DNA from: Massilia violaceinigra
GTDB taxonomy: Bacteria; Pseudomonadota; Gammaproteobacteria; Burkholderiales; Burkholderiaceae_D
Assembly: GCF_002752675.1 (NCBI RefSeq)
Contig: NZ_CP024608.1
Location: 3,844,001 to 3,908,000 of the forward strand
Reading direction: 5' to 3'
DNA: 64,000 nt
Shown here piece by piece: positions 38,981-45,873 of this stretch. The notes beneath the pieces were generated by a model, which did no database searches, was not told the DNA's origin, and saw only the letters and a program-made list of their open reading frames with translations. The translations under genes were made by a program, and so were the position numbers. The number at the start of each line of letters is the position of its first letter. Within the stretch, counting starts at the first letter, position 1.

Positions 38981-40195
38981 ATGACTTCAACAGCTTCCGC
39001 CACCATCTTCAGCGCCATCGACATGGCCCCGCGTGACCCGATCCTGGGCATCACCGAGGCGTTCAATGCGGACACCAATCCAGCCAAAATCAATCTGGGC
39101 GTGGGTGTCTATTATGACGACAATGGCAAAGTGCCGCTGCTCGCGTGCGTACGCAAAGCCGAGGAGCTGCTGATGGAGCAACTGGCGCCGCGCACCTATC
39201 TTCCGATCGAAGGCCTGGCTGCGTACGACGCCGCTGTGCAAGAGCTGGTATTTGGTGCCGGCAGCGCGATTATTCAAGAGAAGCGCGCGGTCACCGTGCA
39301 AGCCATCGGCGGCACCGGCGCGCTGAAAATCGGCGCCGACTTCCTGCAGCGCTTCGCTCCGGGGTCCAGCGTGTATATCAGCGATCCGAGCTGGGAAAAC
39401 CACCGCGCCCTGTTCGAGAGCGCCGGTTTCACCGTCAACACTTACCGCTACTACGACGCGGCCACGCGCGGCGTCGATTTCGACGGCATGCTGGCCGACC
39501 TGAAAGCCATGCCGAAGGGCGCCATCGTGCTGCTGCACGCCTGCTGCCACAATCCGACCGGCGCCGACATCACGCCCGCCCAATGGGATGAGGTGATTGC
39601 CGCCATCGGCGCCGGCGGCCTGATTCCATTTCTCGACATGGCTTACCAGGGCTTCGGATCGGGCATTGCCGAAGACGGCGCGGTGGTGGGCAAGTTTGCC
39701 GCCGCCGGTGGTCCGCTGCTGATCTCGAATTCGTTCTCGAAGTCGTTCTCGCTGTACGGCGAGCGCGTCGGTGCCCTGTCGGTGCTTGGCGCCAGCGCGA
39801 AAGAAGCAGAGCGCCTGCTCTCGCAGCTCAAGCGCGTGGTGCGCACCAACTACTCGAACCCGCCGGTCCATGGCGGCAAGGTGGTCGCCACCGCGCTGAC
39901 CACCCCGGAACTGCGCCAACTGTGGGAAGAGGAACTGGCCGGCATGCGCGTGCGCATCAAGGAAATGCGCAACACCTTCGTGCAAAAGCTCAAGGAAAAA
40001 GCGCCAGCGCACGATTTCGAATTCGTGCGCGAGCAGGTCGGCATGTTTTCGTATTCGGGCCTGACCAAGCAGCAGGTCGAGCGCCTGCGCCTTGAACATT
40101 CGATCTACGCCGTCGACACCGGCCGCATCTGCGTGGCGGCCCTGAATTCGAAAAATATCGACCGCGTGATTGACGCCATCGCCAAAGTCCTTTAA
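38981..40195 (+). CDS. Aromatic/aspartate aminotransferase (class I)
   Basis: The 404-residue PLP enzyme is of the AspC/TyrB type: PRDPILGITEAFNADTNPAKINLGVGVYYDDNGKVP at the N-terminus, ACCHNPTGADIT with the active-site Asn, and SNSFSKSFSLYGERVGALS with the PLP-binding lysine near residue 253. It exchanges amino groups between aspartate or aromatic amino acids and 2-oxoglutarate. ATG 38981 gives the standard start; in-frame codons back to 38840 lie in the uvrB promoter region. Aromatic preference is likely but not proven. Confidence 0.93.
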   Translation: MTSTASATIFSAIDMAPRDPILGITEAFNADTNPAKINLGVGVYYDDNGKVPLLACVRKAEELLMEQLAPRTYLPIEGLAAYDAAVQELVFGAGSAIIQEKRAVTVQAIGGTGALKIGADFLQRFAPGSSVYISDPSWENHRALFESAGFTVNTYRYYDAATRGVDFDGMLADLKAMPKGAIVLLHACCHNPTGADITPAQWDEVIAAIGAGGLIPFLDMAYQGFGSGIAEDGAVVGKFAAAGGPLLISNSFSKSFSLYGERVGALSVLGASAKEAERLLSQLKRVVRTNYSNPPVHGGKVVATALTTPELRQLWEEELAGMRVRIKEMRNTFVQKLKEKAPAHDFEFVREQVGMFSYSGLTKQQVERLRLEHSIYAVDTGRICVAALNSKNIDRVIDAIAKVL

Positions 40196-40270
40196 TATCT
40201 TGCTTCTTCGAATTGATCGAAAGATGAAGTCGAAGAAGAGCATGGTGCTGCAGCGATTACTGCCAACAAC

Positions 40271-40299
40271 TTGATGGTCTGATCATTACAGCATATAAT
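40271..40299 (+). promoter_or_regulatory. Sigma-70 promoter of first tRNA-Asn gene
   Basis: TTGATG (40271-40276) and TATAAT (40294-40299) are separated by exactly 17 bases, and the tRNA starts 12 bases later. This is close to a consensus housekeeping promoter, as expected for a stable RNA gene. Confidence 0.85.
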
Positions 40300-40310
40300 G
40301 TTTCTTTTAT

Positions 40311-40386
40311 TCCCTGATAGCTCAGTTGGTAGAGCGACGGACTGTTAATCCGCAGGTCCCTGGTTCGAGTCCAGGTCGGGGAGCCA
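40311..40386 (+). tRNA. tRNA-Asn (anticodon GTT), copy 1
   Basis: A 76-base tRNA folds in full: acceptor TCCCTGA with TCGGGGA, D-arm GCTCAGTTGGTAGAGC, anticodon GTT at 40344-40346, T-arm with GGTTCGAGTCC, and an encoded CCA end. GTT reads asparagine codons AAC and AAU. Two more copies with identical sequence lie at 42802 and 43710. Confidence 0.97.
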
Positions 40387-40398
40387 GAATTGAGAAGA

Positions 40399-40424
40399 AA
40401 GCCACGCCTTTGCGTGGCTTTTTT
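40399..40424 (+). terminator. Terminator after tRNA-Asn copy 1
   Basis: AAGCCACGC (40399-40407) pairs with GCGTGGCTT (40412-40420) around CTTT, followed by a T-run to 40424. It ends the single-tRNA transcript. Confidence 0.9.
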
Positions 40425-40493
40425 CGTTGACGCTCGTGTGTTCCAGTGGTGAACTGTGCTGTCCGATGCGGCGCACATTTCTCCTGTCGGCAT

Positions 40494-40769
40494 TTAGCGT
40501 TTCTCGCGCGTATGCCACACGCGCAGAATATAGACCGCGGATCCGGCTATTTCATAGCGCATCTCATAGTGGCCCACCAGAATTCTTCTGACCTCGCGCG
40601 GTTCAAATTCGTCGAGTTTTTCGCCCATGCGTGGATTTGCCACCAAACTTGCCGGGGCTGCCATGAGCGACTTCAACATGCGCGCCGCTGCGGGCTTATT
40701 CACGGCCGCAAGGAATTCATGCAGGCGGACCAGGTCAGCAAGCGCCTTGCTGGTCCATTGCGGCTGCAT
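40494..40769 (-). CDS. ParE/RelE-superfamily toxin
   Basis: The 91-residue basic protein has the ParE layout: helical hairpin WTSKALADLVRLHEFLAAVN, then the beta-sheet with EFEPREVRRILVGHYEMRYEI and terminal VYILRVWHTREKR. Such toxins attack DNA gyrase (ParE) or mRNA on the ribosome (RelE); the WHTREKR-like end fits ParE better. It is the second gene of a pair whose first gene is the RHH antitoxin, overlapping it by one base (TGATG). It lies between tRNA-Asn copies 1 and 2 with other accessory genes. Confidence 0.88.
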   Translation of the reverse strand: MQPQWTSKALADLVRLHEFLAAVNKPAAARMLKSLMAAPASLVANPRMGEKLDEFEPREVRRILVGHYEMRYEIAGSAVYILRVWHTREKR

Positions 40770-41044
40770 CAGGGCACCATGGGTGCCGGAAGCGGGTTGT
40801 CCGTGGCGAGGCTATCAGCCCAGCGCTGGATCGTTTGGTGATCGATGACGCGTCCCGCATCGACGTCGGCCAAGGCTTCACGCGTGAGGCGGCTGCGCTC
40901 TTCTTCCTGATCGACCCATGCGCTCAGGGCCTGTTTGATAACCCATCCCTGCGAACGCTCAAGCCGGGCGGCCAGCTCGTCAACCTTGTCTGCCAACGAT
41001 AACGGAACGTGCGCGGTGAGCACTTTGGTTTCAGCAGGAGCCAT
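40769..41044 (-). CDS. Ribbon-helix-helix antitoxin
   Basis: The 91-residue protein has a CopG/ParD-type ribbon-helix-helix at its start (KVLTAHVPLSLADKVDELAARLERSQGWVIKQALSAWVDQ) and a C-terminal tail (IDHQTIQRWADSLATDN) that would wrap the toxin. It is the first gene of a toxin-antitoxin operon and probably represses its own promoter upstream of 41044. Antitoxin first, toxin second with one-base overlap is the classic order. Confidence 0.88.
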   Translation of the reverse strand: MAPAETKVLTAHVPLSLADKVDELAARLERSQGWVIKQALSAWVDQEEERSRLTREALADVDAGRVIDHQTIQRWADSLATDNPLPAPMVP

Positions 41045-41385
41045 CAGCCGGTCCTTTCATTCTGAACTTCGACAGGTAGGTCGCTGGAGTCAGCTATTGT
41101 TCCTGTGAAATTATACTTGTCATGCATCGTGGGTTTGATTATACCGGCGTTTGGAAAAGCGGTACGCGAGAACGCAGCCTGCTCCGCGCAGTGCCGTTGG
41201 TCACGCCGGGGAAAAATGGGCGGCTGACATTCGCCGCTATGCGTGCTCGTTTCGGCTTGCGAACGGCTTTGCGTCGCGGGATTTGCCGTCCTCGCTGTTG
41301 ATGCAACGCTTGCCTGCGGTCAAGGGCGCCCGCACACGCTCGCTGCATCGTCATGCGCCGCACCGATGATGGCGTGTACGCGCCA
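41045..41385. other. Spacer without recognisable gene
   Basis: These 341 bases hold the presumed toxin-antitoxin promoter near 41050-41130, an AT-richer stretch (TGTGAAATTATACTTGTCATGCATC). I see no coding frame with a ribosome site or family likeness in the remainder. It may be decayed sequence. Confidence 0.5.
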
Positions 41386-42201
41386 CTACCGCCGCACCAC
41401 CTCGCATGCGGGTTGCGCGGCCAGCGCGGCCGGGCTCAGTTTGGTCCATTCCATTGCGATCGCAAAGCCGCCAACGGTCAGCATGCCGGTCAGCGCGATA
41501 TTGAGCAGCAGTCGCCAGAAAAAGCCTGGGCGCCCATAATAGTCGTACATGACTTTAAAGCCAAAGAAGTGCCCGATCAGCGGGAGGCACAGCGCCAGTC
41601 CGAACAGGATCTGGTTATGTTCCGACAGCCCTGCCGCGTTCCCCGTGGTCGGATAACACCGGCCAATGAGCCGGTTCAGGATGTCGAAGGCCAGGATGAA
41701 AAAGCCGCAGACGACGGAAAAACCGGGCAGCAAGCCTGCGGTAACGGCCCAGAACAGAATACTGCTTTCATCGTTCTTGGCGCGGATGCGCGGCTCGGGA
41801 ATCGGCGTCGGGCTCGGCGCATCGGTGGCGTATCCGGCCGCGCGAATGGCATGGGCGAGCAGGTCGTTCCAGTCGGCGACGGGAGTGTCGACCCCGATGC
41901 GGGCCAGGTACAGGGTGTCATTGTCCAGCCACACGGTCGACCCGTTGGAGCTGGATAGATTGTTTTGCCAGGTGTCGGAGGCGCGGCCAAGCTTGAGAAT
42001 GAATACCGTGGTGATGTCGTTGCCGTTTTCGTTACTCACCCGCATAGACCGATGTTCAAGTTCGAGCACGGTGAACTGGTAGCCGCCGCGCGTGCCTTCG
42101 ACAATCGACACGGCGCGCGTGCCGGTCATGCCGGCGGCGCGCCACAGCGGATTGCGGTAATGTCCGAGAAACCCCGGCGGGGGAGTTTGCCTAAGCGCCA
42201 T
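41386..42201 (-). CDS. Hypothetical membrane protein (271 residues)
   Basis: I do not recognise the family. The first 150 residues look soluble and beta-rich (AVSIVEGTRGGYQFTVLELEHRSM, STVWLDNDTLYLARIGVD). The second half has about three hydrophobic helices (LFWAVTAGLLPGFSVVCGFFILAF, ILFGLALCLPLIGHFF, LLLNIALTGMLTVGGFAIAM). Its start overlaps the upstream membrane-protein gene by 11 bases, so the two are co-translated and probably work together. Both lie between tRNA-Asn copies 1 and 2. Codon use is less GC-skewed than in the housekeeping genes. Confidence 0.65.
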   Translation of the reverse strand: MALRQTPPPGFLGHYRNPLWRAAGMTGTRAVSIVEGTRGGYQFTVLELEHRSMRVSNENGNDITTVFILKLGRASDTWQNNLSSSNGSTVWLDNDTLYLARIGVDTPVADWNDLLAHAIRAAGYATDAPSPTPIPEPRIRAKNDESSILFWAVTAGLLPGFSVVCGFFILAFDILNRLIGRCYPTTGNAAGLSEHNQILFGLALCLPLIGHFFGFKVMYDYYGRPGFFWRLLLNIALTGMLTVGGFAIAMEWTKLSPAALAAQPACEVVRR

Positions 42202-42580
42202 GGGTGTCGAATTGTTCGAGGGCGCGGGCGTTGTTCGCGTTCTTCACTTCGGCGCGATAGGTGACCACGGTCAGGGTCGTACCGACCAGCATGACAAACC
42301 AGCCCGGGATGCCGTGCACCGCCAGCATCGCGATGCTGCTTACTGCAATAAAACCAATGCGCAGTTCCTTGCCCGGCAAGCGGCGCAGAATGAAGCGGAA
42401 GACGAACACGCCAATCGAGCACAGGACCAGGTAGTAAATGCTGCCGACAAACACGAACAGCATATATTCCCCGCCGTTTCCTTCGATTTCTTTGGCGAAC
42501 ATTTTGCTCACTAATAGGGTTGCGAGAAAAGAGGCGGGGGCGAAGGCGGCGGCGGACAAGGCGGGGGAAAGTTGGGGCAT
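42191..42580 (-). CDS. Hypothetical small membrane protein (129 residues)
   Basis: The product has three to four hydrophobic stretches (APASFLATLLVSKMF, MLFVFVGSIYYLVLCSIGVFVFRFIL, IGFIAVSSIAMLAVHGIPGWFVMLVGTTL) and a short cytoplasmic end (EVKNANNARALEQFDTHGA). No family is recognised. It overlaps the following 271-residue gene by 11 bases, and the pair looks like one unit. No Shine-Dalgarno motif is obvious before its ATG. Confidence 0.6.
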   Translation of the reverse strand: MPQLSPALSAAAFAPASFLATLLVSKMFAKEIEGNGGEYMLFVFVGSIYYLVLCSIGVFVFRFILRRLPGKELRIGFIAVSSIAMLAVHGIPGWFVMLVGTTLTVVTYRAEVKNANNARALEQFDTHGA

Positions 42581-42761
42581 CCGTCAGTATGTACGGAGTA
42601 AGGGTTTAAAAGCAAGAATCAAGTTTATTCTGATAACGTTGGCGCGCGCCGTACCCCGGGGCGCGTCCGGGACGCGCTTGCAGCTGACCTCTCGCCCGCC
42701 TTGAGCGTATTCTCATCGAACCTGACGTGCAGCCGCAGAAACGTCCGTCGAACACGGGTAC

Positions 42762-42790
42762 TGGACAGTCCCGTTTTTGCCCGATATAAT
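42762..42790 (+). promoter_or_regulatory. Sigma-70 promoter of second tRNA-Asn gene
   Basis: TGGACA (42762-42767) and TATAAT (42785-42790) are 17 bases apart and 11 bases before the tRNA. The hexamers are close to consensus. Confidence 0.8.
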
Positions 42791-42801
42791 GCGGCCTCTT
42801 T

Positions 42802-42877
42802 TCCCTGATAGCTCAGTTGGTAGAGCGACGGACTGTTAATCCGCAGGTCCCTGGTTCGAGTCCAGGTCGGGGAGCCA
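42802..42877 (+). tRNA. tRNA-Asn (anticodon GTT), copy 2
   Basis: The 76 bases are identical to copy 1 at 40311, including the CCA end and the AGAATT that follows. The promoter region differs from that of copy 1 but shares GCGGCCTCTTTTCCCTGATA-like leader bases with copy 3. Confidence 0.97.
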
Positions 42878-42886
42878 GAATTGCAG

Positions 42887-42916
42887 AAGGCCGCGTTGAA
42901 CAACGTGGCCTTTTTT
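42887..42916 (+). terminator. Terminator after tRNA-Asn copy 2
   Basis: A 12-base stem, AAGGCCGCGTTG with CAACGTGGCCTT (one G-T pair), closes on a two-base AA loop, with a T-run to 42916. The hairpin sequence is unrelated to those after copies 1 and 3. Confidence 0.9.
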
Positions 42917-43066
42917 GTAAGTTGTTCGGATTCGCACTGTTTGTTACCTATAAACAACGATTTGCGGCATTCTTCCTTGCCTATTTGCAATCCCTGCAAG
43001 TATCATACTGCCTGGTAAATACGCAGCACTCCCGCGCGTTATCCGAACCTTACATCTAAAAATACC

Positions 43067-43675
43067 ATGAAAAAAATTGCATTCGTGATCGCTGTTGCGA
43101 TCGCATCCCTGAGCTCGGCCCAGGCACAAAACGCTCCCGCCGAAGGCAATCCGTTGCGCTTCGTTGTCGGCATGGGCCTGACCGGTGGTGGCGACAAGCT
43201 CGCTACCGCTGAATACGAGCACGGTGGTTCGGTCGATGTGCGCGCCGGCGGCCTGATCGCCTTCGTGGGCGGTGTCGACTATCGCATCAATCGCCAGTTC
43301 TCGATCCAGAGCACCGTGGGTTTTCACGTTGACCAGGCCAGCGCCGAAAACGGCGACGTGACCTTCAAGCGTTTCCCGATCGAACTGCTGGGGTACTTTC
43401 ACCCGACCGAAAACTTCCGCTTCGGCGGCGGCGTGCGTTATGTGTCCAGCCCTAAGCTGAACGGCAAAGGTTTCGGCTCCGGCATCTACAAGGAGTTCGA
43501 TAACACCGTCGGCGCCGTGGTCGAAGGCGAGTACTTCTTCGGCCCGAGTGTTGGCCTCAAAGTGCGTCTCGTGAAAGAAACCTACGATTACACCTACCGT
43601 GACCGTCGTTACGTCTTGCGCAACGGCGAGACCAAAGGCGACCACATCGGCATTTTCGGTAATTTCTACTTCTAA
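43067..43675 (+). CDS. Small outer membrane beta-barrel protein
   Basis: The 202-residue protein has a Sec signal peptide (MKKIAFVIAVAIASLSSAQA, cut before QNAPAEG) and alternating beta-strand patterns such as GLIAFVGGVDYRINRQFSIQSTVGF, FRFGGGVRYVSSPKL and VGLKVRLVKETYDYTYRDRRY, ending in an aromatic residue (GNFYF). This fits an eight-strand OmpW/OmpX-like barrel. Nothing shows its ligand. It lies alone between tRNA-Asn copies 2 and 3 in the same orientation. Confidence 0.75.
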   Translation: MKKIAFVIAVAIASLSSAQAQNAPAEGNPLRFVVGMGLTGGGDKLATAEYEHGGSVDVRAGGLIAFVGGVDYRINRQFSIQSTVGFHVDQASAENGDVTFKRFPIELLGYFHPTENFRFGGGVRYVSSPKLNGKGFGSGIYKEFDNTVGAVVEGEYFFGPSVGLKVRLVKETYDYTYRDRRYVLRNGETKGDHIGIFGNFYF

Positions 43676-43692
43676 AATTCGCCTGAGGCCTA

Positions 43693-43698
43693 TATAAT
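43693..43698 (+). promoter_or_regulatory. -10 element of third tRNA-Asn gene
   Basis: TATAAT lies 11 bases before the tRNA in the context CTATATAATACGGCCTCTTTT, which resembles the copy 2 leader. The -35 position (TTCTAA) is weak. Confidence 0.65.
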
Positions 43699-43709
43699 AC
43701 GGCCTCTTT

Positions 43710-43785
43710 TCCCTGATAGCTCAGTTGGTAGAGCGACGGACTGTTAATCCGCAGGTCCCTGGTTCGAGTCCAGGTCGGGGAGCCA
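43710..43785 (+). tRNA. tRNA-Asn (anticodon GTT), copy 3
   Basis: The 76 bases are again identical to copies 1 and 2, with encoded CCA. It is only 34 bases after the barrel gene stop but has its own -10 element and terminator. Confidence 0.97.
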
Positions 43786-43794
43786 GAATTTGAA

Positions 43795-43825
43795 AGGGCC
43801 TGCAAGCAATTGCAGGCCCTTTTTC
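43795..43825 (+). terminator. Terminator after tRNA-Asn copy 3
   Basis: AGGGCCTGCA (43795-43804) and TGCAGGCCCT (43811-43820) form a perfect 10-base stem around a six-base loop, followed by five or six T residues. Confidence 0.9.
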
Positions 43826-43929
43826 ATTGGCGTCGCGTTTTCGCACGGACTTCTCCCGTATTAGCCTGCCTCAAACCTTGTGCAAATACCCCGCGCATAA
43901 TCGGCCTTCAAGCTGGTTTGGAGCTGAAC

Positions 43930-44868
43930 ATGGATGTGGCGCGCAATCTCCATAGCGGGGAGCTGGTCGAGGCGGAAGAATTATGGAATATGGACGTGGT
44001 CGATAAAGACGCCTATGTCTGCCGCGGCTGCGCCACCAGGGTATTTCCGGCATCGTACAACCCGGCGGTGAACAAGCGCCGCCCGTATTTCACGCTCGGT
44101 AAAGGGAATCATCACGCGCAGGGCTGCGACGTCGATGGCGAAAACACGATCGTCAGCCGCGCCCGGCAAGAGCGGGTCGGCGGCAGCGATGGCTTTCCGA
44201 TGCCATTCCCCAGCAAGCTGAGCCTGAGCGACGCGCATCCGGCCGGCCCCGCCGGTCACGCCAGCGCCGCGTTCGGATCGGCCACGCTGGCCGCCGTCCA
44301 TGCCGCCGCCCGCGGCGCCGCCAGGCGCCAGTACCACGGCCACACCGTCAAGACCATCCGTCCGCTGTGCCGCACCTACATCAACTTCCCCAACGACCGC
44401 GCCTACCTGCCGCTCGAGATCCCGGGTGTCTGGGGCAGCACCTACGCCCAGCTGTTCTGGCTCATCCCCAACAAAAAACCGGCCTTCTTCAAGAATCCGC
44501 GCCACCTGTTCCATGCGCCGATCCGCTGGAAAGTGGAACCGGTCGTCAGCGACACGCACTGCGAACTGACCCTGAGCGCCGGCCAATGGGACAGCGCCAC
44601 GCGGGGCTACCTGAGCCTGTGCCGGCTGCGGGTCGACTGGTCGGGCTGGTCCGATACGCGCCGCCGCACCTTGTTGCACGAAATCGAGGCGGCGCGCGCG
44701 GAATCGGTCGAACAGGCCCGGCGCGACAGCCAGATCAAAGGCTGGCTGTTCTTTATCGGCACCCAGGACCGGACCGACCCCGGCCTGTTCCATGTCGACG
44801 ATGCGCGCTTCATCTGTTGCCTGGCCGCCCGCATGACGTGGCCGGAACGTCAACTGGCGCCCGCCTGA
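43930..44868 (+). CDS. Zinc-ribbon-containing protein of unknown function
   Basis: The 312-residue protein opens with LHSGELVEAEELWNMDVVDKDAYVCRGCATRVFPASY and then NKRRPYF and HHAQGC. This CxxC...HxxxC arrangement resembles the zinc-binding start of CoiA-like and other nuclease-associated proteins. The middle is Ala-rich; the rest (PLEIPGVWGSTYAQLFWLIPN, CELTLSAGQWDSATRGY, SQIKGWLFFIGTQDR) looks like a beta-rich domain that I cannot name. No signal peptide is present. TTGGAG precedes ATG 43930; the frame extends upstream into the tRNA terminator without a better start. The function is unknown. Confidence 0.7.
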   Translation: MDVARNLHSGELVEAEELWNMDVVDKDAYVCRGCATRVFPASYNPAVNKRRPYFTLGKGNHHAQGCDVDGENTIVSRARQERVGGSDGFPMPFPSKLSLSDAHPAGPAGHASAAFGSATLAAVHAAARGAARRQYHGHTVKTIRPLCRTYINFPNDRAYLPLEIPGVWGSTYAQLFWLIPNKKPAFFKNPRHLFHAPIRWKVEPVVSDTHCELTLSAGQWDSATRGYLSLCRLRVDWSGWSDTRRRTLLHEIEAARAESVEQARRDSQIKGWLFFIGTQDRTDPGLFHVDDARFICCLAARMTWPERQLAPA

Positions 44869-44937
44869 CTTGCATCATCCCCGCGCGGCATGACCGGGCT
44901 AGCCTGAGCACTTGATCACTGTGTGGAGGCGACCGGC

Positions 44938-45786
44938 ATGAACCTGATCACATGGAATATCCAGCGCGGCCGTACGCCGGGCGGCGAGTGCAACATCGCG
45001 CATACGGCCGCAAGCCTGCGCGGCGTGGCCGATGCCGACGCAATTTGCTTGCAGGAAGTATCGTCCGGCTACACCGACATGCCCGGCTGCGATGGCGCCA
45101 ACCAGTTTGCGCTGCTGGCCGCGCATTTTCCCGCGCATGTGCCGGTAACCGGACTGGCTTGCGACACGGCGGGGGAGGGGGGCCAGCGCCGCATGTTCGG
45201 CAACATGATCCTGTCGCGCTATCCGGTATGGCAAGTGATTCGCCACGCCTTGCCATGGCCGCCCGACCCGGATGTGATGAGCATGCAGCGCATCGCGCTC
45301 GAAGCGACGCTCGATACGCCGCTCGGCCTGGTGCGCGTCATCACCACCCATCTGGAGTATTTTTCACGCCTGCAGCGCAGCGCCCAGGTGCAGCGCCTGC
45401 GCGACCTGCAGCGCGAGGCGGCCGCGCACGCCGCCCGTCCCAGGGCCGGCGCCGCCGCCGGACCGTTTTGCGCCACCCCGCGCGCCGGCGCCGCCATTCT
45501 CGCGGGCGACTGCAATTTCCTGCCCGGTTCCTGGGAATATCATTGTTTGCAAGCACCGTTTGACGATGGCACGCCCGCCTGGGCCGATGCCTGGCGCCTG
45601 CGCCATCCAGATCGGGCGCACGCGCCCAGCGTCTGCCTGCACGACCATCCGGGGCGCCCGGCCGATCCGTTCACCTGCGACTTCGTTTTCGTCAGCGACG
45701 ACCTGGCCCCGCGCCTGGCCGAGGTCGGCGTGGCGATGGACGACCTGGGCCCGGACCACCAGCCTTTGCTGGTCCGCCTGGACTGA
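44938..45786 (+). CDS. Endonuclease/exonuclease/phosphatase family protein
   Basis: The 282-residue protein has the EEP-fold signature: NLITWNIQRG at the start, ICLQEV with the metal-binding Glu, ITTHLEYF, AGDCNFLPGS with the catalytic Asp/Asn and a terminal LGPDHQPLLV with the general-base His. Family members cut DNA, phosphodiesters or inositol phosphates, and this sequence does not say which. There is no signal peptide. GTGGAGGCGACC gives ATG 44938 a good ribosome site. Confidence 0.85.
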   Translation: MNLITWNIQRGRTPGGECNIAHTAASLRGVADADAICLQEVSSGYTDMPGCDGANQFALLAAHFPAHVPVTGLACDTAGEGGQRRMFGNMILSRYPVWQVIRHALPWPPDPDVMSMQRIALEATLDTPLGLVRVITTHLEYFSRLQRSAQVQRLRDLQREAAAHAARPRAGAAAGPFCATPRAGAAILAGDCNFLPGSWEYHCLQAPFDDGTPAWADAWRLRHPDRAHAPSVCLHDHPGRPADPFTCDFVFVSDDLAPRLAEVGVAMDDLGPDHQPLLVRLD

Positions 45787-45873
45787 GCGGCCCTGCGCAC
45801 GGTTGGTTTTGTTGCATTCAAAACAGCTTGTCCTCATGTAAAATATAATTGAATTTATGTTATAGCAATACAT

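Noticed and set aside
41139..41369. Small genes in the spacer after the antitoxin
   Set aside because: Frames on both strands overlap each other, lack ribosome sites and have no recognisable features.
40311..43785. Integrated phage or element using the tRNA-Asn genes as att sites
   Set aside because: No integrase, excisionase or phage gene lies between the copies, and each tRNA is complete with its own terminator.
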